This document shows, one piece after another, positions 15,801 to 17,762 of a stretch of DNA of 17,762 nt. A model generated the notes under the pieces. The model saw only the letters and a program-made list of their open reading frames with translations, was not told where the DNA came from and searched no databases. Positions within the stretch are counted from its first letter, which is position 1. Every line of letters starts with the position of its first letter. The stretch comes from an uncultured Eubacteriales bacterium. GTDB lineage: Bacteria; Bacillota; Clostridia; Peptostreptococcales; Anaerovoracaceae. A program made the position numbers and the translations under genes. The DNA lies in the NCBI GenBank assembly GCA_900542245.1, contig UQMQ01000038.1, forward strand, positions 1-17,762. The letters are read 5' to 3'.

Positions 15801-16416
15801 CGTTCTGCTTGAATCTCTTGAGCGCGTCCCAGTCAACCATTTCTTTGAGATCATCGTAATCCCATACTTCGATCTTCTGCTGTTCGTGAGAAGTACGGAA
15901 ACCGTCAAAGAAGTGCAGCATCGGTACGCGGCCTGCGATCGCGCTTAGATGCGCAACAGCAGCCAGGTCCATCGCCTGCTGTACGGAGTTTGAGGCAATC
16001 ATGCCGAAGCCGGTCTGACGACAGCCCATAACGTCACTGTGGTCGCCGAAGATATTCAGCGCATGGGTCGCGACGCAGCGTGCTGCAACGTGGAATACAG
16101 CCGGTGTCTGTTCACCTGCTAATTTATACATATTCGGGATCATTAAGAGCAGCCCCTGGGATGCGGTGAACGTAGAGGTCAGCGCACCTGCAGCCAGCGC
16201 ACCGTGAACAGCGCCTGCAGCGCCTGCTTCGGACTGCATTTCAACGATCTTGACTTTTTCACCGAAAATATTGATTCTGTCCTGGGAAACCCATTCGTCC
16301 ATGTTTTCTGCCATAGGTGAGGATGGCGTGATCGGGTAGATCGCAGCAACCTCCGAGAAAGCATATGCAACATGAGCAGTAGCGGCGTTTCCGTCCATCG
16401 TTTTTAATTTTCTCAT
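12895..16416 (-). CDS. nifJ: Pyruvate:ferredoxin (flavodoxin) oxidoreductase, single-chain (1173 aa)
   Basis: Cytosolic homodimeric enzyme: pyruvate + CoA + oxidised ferredoxin gives acetyl-CoA + CO2 + reduced ferredoxin. Motifs run in the usual order. YPITPSS at 27-33 with T30, E63 and R113 matches the substrate/TPP site of Desulfovibrio PFOR, one residue lower. The 2x[4Fe-4S] ferredoxin domain has C696, C699, C702, C706 and C747, C750, C753, C757. Proximal-cluster cysteines are C816, C819, C844 and C1072. The TPP/Mg2+ motif GDGWAYDIGYGG begins at 963 (D964), with T992, V994 and N997 in DTEVYSNTGGQ. Length is normal for the fused form. The start is the ATG at 16416, with AAGGAG 7 nt upstream. 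A 69-residue upstream extension lies inside the preceding gene and lacks homology-like sequence. The gene starts 2 nt after the polyferredoxin stop. Confidence 0.98.
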   Translation of the reverse strand: MRKLKTMDGNAATAHVAYAFSEVAAIYPITPSSPMAENMDEWVSQDRINIFGEKVKIVEMQSEAGAAGAVHGALAAGALTSTFTASQGLLLMIPNMYKLAGEQTPAVFHVAARCVATHALNIFGDHSDVMGCRQTGFGMIASNSVQQAMDLAAVAHLSAIAGRVPMLHFFDGFRTSHEQQKIEVWDYDDLKEMVDWDALKRFKQNALNPNHPHTMGSAEQPETFFQHREACNTAYLETPDLVNKYMEMVNAKIGTDYKPFNYYGAPDAEEIIVAMGSVCECAEELIDYLNARGKKVGIIEVHLYRPWSTKYLLNVMPETVKKIAVLDRTKEPGGTGEPLYLDVVTALRGTKFENCLICGGRYGLGSKDVQPGDVLAVYENLWSDAPKKEFTISITDDVTNLSIHGSENPDVAPKGTKACKFWGLGADGTVGANKNSVKIIGDHTDMKAQAYFQYDSKKSGGVTISHLRFGNEPIRSTYYVKQADFVACHNEAYLYKYEMVQDVKPGGFFLLNCTWSDEELEEKLPGKVKRYIAQNNVQFYTCDAVTMAKEIGLGARRTNSILQAAFFKLADIIPIEEAEGYMKDAIAKTYKKKGQDIVDMNCKAVDAGLNHIHKVEVPESWKNAEDDAPAAPLAGRDKLHTEFLNDILVPTANLTADNVPVSKFLDTVTGMMPAGTAAYEKRGIAADLPHWNVKNCMQCNWCASVCPHAVVRPFVMTAEEAEGVADAVPMKGAKDKKFTLGWSLMDCTGCGSCAEVCPARNKAITMAPAEDHFMHAAQAKFDKLYQEVDEKETPFKENTVKGAQLKTPLMEFSGACPGCGETPYAKLVTQLFGDRMFIANATGCSSIWGASAPATPYTVNKEGRGPAWANSLFEDNAEFGFGMATSVNARRNELKSAVERLYDAVGVPAKAWVASMHDGKTSKTTGEVLLEEAKKLADTNEDAKYVVENADLLTKPSMWIFGGDGWAYDIGYGGLDHVIASGEDVNIMVFDTEVYSNTGGQASKSTPVGAVAKFAASGKAVKKKDLAQIAMAYGYVYVAQIAMGANPEQTLRAIREAESYHGPSLIIAYAPCINHGVKAGMNKSMLEMKKAVRAGYWNLLRYNPELEAKGENPLSVDSAAPTESYRDFIMGEVRYNSLKLGFPERAEKLFEKGEECAMERYKELKHRQDSFGK

Positions 16417-16418
16417 GT

Positions 16419-17528
16419 CTATTCTCCTTCCTGCATGCCTAACGCTTCGCGCTGTAAGAAAATGTACTCCGGTACTTCCAGCTCCTTGATGACGTTTCTC
16501 GGACATACATACTGACATACGTGGCAGTCTTCGCAAAGCTCCGGATCGATGGCGGAATGGGTTCCGTCCTCGTAGATCGCCAGATTCGGGCAGTTCGCTT
16601 CGCAGTCGAAGCAGCCGGAGCATCCGGTCCCGCAGACCTTTGCTTTGGTTTCTTTATCATCCGTTGAGGAACAGGCGACCATCTTCTGTCCCTTGTACGG
16701 CACGATCGTGATCAGGTGCTGCGGACAGGCAAAAGTGCAGTCCTTACATCCGACACACTTGTCCGGATTGACCTTGGCAATGCCGTTTTCAACCTTGATG
16801 GCATCGTAACGACAGACAGCTGTGCAGGCGCCTTGACCGAAACAGCCGGTCGTGCAAAGTCCCATGGACTTGCGATCCAGCTTCGCCGCTTCCTGACAGG
16901 TCGTGATGCCCGCGTTCTTGAGCTGGAACGCAATACGACCATCGCCGGAGCAACGTACAAACGCAACGGTAGATTTCAATGCAGTCAGGTCATGCAACGT
17001 GTCGACGATAATCTTCTTTTTACATTTTACCGCACAGGCAACGCAGCCGACACACTTGTCATAATCGATGACGGCGTGGTTATCAACAATTGATACCGCG
17101 CCCTCCGGACAGGCTCTTTCACATTCTCCGCAGGCAATACAGCCGTATCCGCAAGTTTTGCGGACCACTTCATCGTCTTCTTCTGTCGAAGAACATGGAA
17201 TAAAGTTGGTGGCATCTCTTGGAATCATGCGGATCAGCCCCTGCGGACAGACATCCTCTTTTGCGCAGTCTCCGCAGCCGTCGCACTTTTCCTTGTCGAT
17301 GACGATACGTCCGTCGACCAGGCTCATCGCATGCTGCTTACAGACTTCGATGCAGGAACCAACGCCGACGCAGCCGCTCTTACATTCGCCTCTGGCGAAA
17401 CCGCTCTCAACCGCTTCCTTGCAGGACGCGCATCCGGCGAAGCGTTTCTGTCCGGCAGCAGTTCCGTTACAGGCCACGAACGCAACAGTGTCCTGAGATG
17501 CTAATTTTTCCTCTTGAGCGAAACTCAT
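16419..17528 (-). CDS. Soluble polyferredoxin with tandemly duplicated RnfB-like module, eight apparent [4Fe-4S] sites (369 aa)
   Basis: Iron-sulphur electron carrier, probably cytosolic: no signal peptide or membrane helix is visible. It is built of two copies of the C-terminal polyferredoxin part of RnfB, about residues 15-173 and 187-346. Each copy opens with VAFVxC, then C-x3-C-x5-C-x3-C, an 8-Fe-type CxxCxxC motif, a CSST motif, C-x3-C-x2-C-x2-C-x3-C and a final CxxCxxC-x3-C. Copy 1 cysteines: 49/53/59/63, 82/85/88/94, 126/130/133/136/140, 159/162/165/169. Copy 2: 225/229/235/239, 258/261/264/268, 299/303/306/309/313, 332/335/338/342. The copies are offset by 173-176 residues. RnfB's membrane anchor is missing. 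It heads the PFOR-NfnAB operon, so it probably carries electrons from PFOR. The start at 17528 is set by AAGGAGGAG 6 nt upstream; an ATG at 17549 has no ribosome site. The exact name is uncertain; family resemblance is strong. Confidence 0.88.
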   Translation of the reverse strand: MSFAQEEKLASQDTVAFVACNGTAAGQKRFAGCASCKEAVESGFARGECKSGCVGVGSCIEVCKQHAMSLVDGRIVIDKEKCDGCGDCAKEDVCPQGLIRMIPRDATNFIPCSSTEEDDEVVRKTCGYGCIACGECERACPEGAVSIVDNHAVIDYDKCVGCVACAVKCKKKIIVDTLHDLTALKSTVAFVRCSGDGRIAFQLKNAGITTCQEAAKLDRKSMGLCTTGCFGQGACTAVCRYDAIKVENGIAKVNPDKCVGCKDCTFACPQHLITIVPYKGQKMVACSSTDDKETKAKVCGTGCSGCFDCEANCPNLAIYEDGTHSAIDPELCEDCHVCQYVCPRNVIKELEVPEYIFLQREALGMQEGE

Positions 17529-17534
17529 ACCTAA

Positions 17535-17543
17535 CTCCTCCTT
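17535..17543 (-). promoter_or_regulatory. Ribosome binding site that fixes the polyferredoxin start
   Basis: AAGGAGGAG on the minus strand, 6 nt before the ATG at 17528. The upstream in-frame ATG at 17549 overlaps the region just before this site and has no Shine-Dalgarno sequence of its own. Confidence 0.8.
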
Positions 17544-17687
17544 ATACATATTGGAATTTTGTGCAGGGAGCCGCAGATTCAGGTCGATTTATGGTCTTAC
17601 TAATACATTATGGGGCCTGTCGGACTGCAGCAAACCTTGCGATTTATCTACACCAAAATGGTTTGATGCCGTAAAGAATCTATGGTC
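17544..17687 (-). other. Leader of the polyferredoxin operon; no gene recognised
   Basis: This stretch separates the broken queF homology from the polyferredoxin gene. It continues the queF frame for 32 codons of unrelated sequence to a TAA at 17589-17591. I see no convincing sigma-70 promoter: the best minus-strand candidate is TTGCTG - 17 bp - TAATGT, which is weak. No terminator hairpin or riboswitch fold is apparent. An exact 8-bp direct repeat TATGGTCT occurs at 17590-17597 and 17681-17688, the second copy lying at the point where queF homology ends. Confidence 0.4.
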
Positions 17688-17762
17688 TGCAAAGTCTGGC
17701 TGACCTGTGATAGGGCAGAGGGAGGTAAACTCTGGGCAGTTGAAACGTACCCAGTAATCATT
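17688..17762 (-). pseudogene. queF: Fragment of queF, NADPH-dependent 7-cyano-7-deazaguanine (preQ0) reductase; homology stops abruptly
   Basis: Twenty-five codons, running in from the window edge, encode a peptide starting NDYWVRFNCPEFTSLCPITG and ending QPDFA. This matches the active-site region of unimodular QueF almost residue for residue as I recall the Bacillus subtilis protein. It includes the catalytic Cys (SLCP, codon at 17715-17717) and Asp (QPDF, codon at 17694-17696). QueF reduces preQ0 to preQ1 in queuosine biosynthesis. In intact proteins the next residues are TIYISY followed by about 90 more. Here the frame continues as unrelated DHRFFTASNHF and stops after 32 codons, so the C-terminal half is missing. 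The upstream half lies outside the window. It is most likely a gene truncated by deletion or rearrangement; an assembly join at 17687/17688 would look the same. Confidence 0.75.

Noticed and set aside
16417..16623. 69-residue N-terminal extension of PFOR
   Set aside because: It lies wholly within the polyferredoxin gene in another frame. The ATG at 16416 has AAGGAG 7 nt upstream and starts the protein at the family's normal N terminus (MRKLKTMDGN).
17550..17687. A riboswitch (for example preQ1) in the leader next to the queF fragment
   Set aside because: I could not find a plausible preQ1-type hairpin with A-rich tail or any other conserved aptamer. The neighbouring downstream genes are not queuosine genes.

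Overview
The window reads as chromosomal DNA of a strictly anaerobic, moderately GC-rich Firmicute, most likely a member of the Clostridia. The evidence is a Na+-type V-ATPase operon in the Enterococcus/Clostridia gene order, a single-chain pyruvate:ferredoxin oxidoreductase, an NfnAB-type bifurcating transhydrogenase, strong AGGAGG ribosome binding sites, and a QueF fragment resembling the Bacillus form. Species cannot be named from the sequence alone. Nothing in the window looks like a phage, an IS element, a CRISPR array or an rRNA/tRNA gene.

Layout. (1) Positions 1-1512, plus strand: the 3' end of a TRAP transporter large permease (DctM family), followed by a KduD-like short-chain dehydrogenase. 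This looks like the tail of a sugar-acid uptake and catabolism operon. (2) Positions 1513-1773: convergent intergenic region with a perfect AT-rich palindrome and a GC-rich hairpin that probably terminates transcription from both sides. (3) Positions 1774-10406, minus strand: a nine-gene V-type ATPase operon read as ntpF-I-K-E-C-G-A-B-D (H, I, K, E, C, F, A, B, D subunits), with short gaps or 4-14 nt overlaps. It has its own leader and candidate promoter at 10407-10534. The c-subunit keeps all five residues of the E. hirae Na+ site. (4) Positions 10577-10607: strong intrinsic terminator of the next operon upstream. (5) Positions 10636-17528, minus strand: a four-gene electron-transfer operon, read as polyferredoxin - PFOR - NfnA - NfnB, with spacings of 2 nt, 20 nt and an 8 nt overlap. 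(6) Positions 17544-17762: an unexplained leader, then 25 codons of queF containing its catalytic Cys and Asp, after which the homology stops abruptly.

How it works together. PFOR oxidises pyruvate to acetyl-CoA and CO2 and delivers low-potential electrons to ferredoxin. NfnAB combines reduced ferredoxin with NADH to make NADPH (reversible). The first gene of the operon encodes a soluble protein with eight apparent [4Fe-4S] sites, built as a tandem duplication of the polyferredoxin part of RnfB. I infer it is the electron wire between PFOR and partners such as NfnAB. The adjacent V-ATPase probably couples ATP to a Na+ gradient. The duplicated RnfB-like polyferredoxin joined to PFOR and Nfn is the most novel element here. 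The individual enzymes are well known; the physical coupling is a hypothesis.
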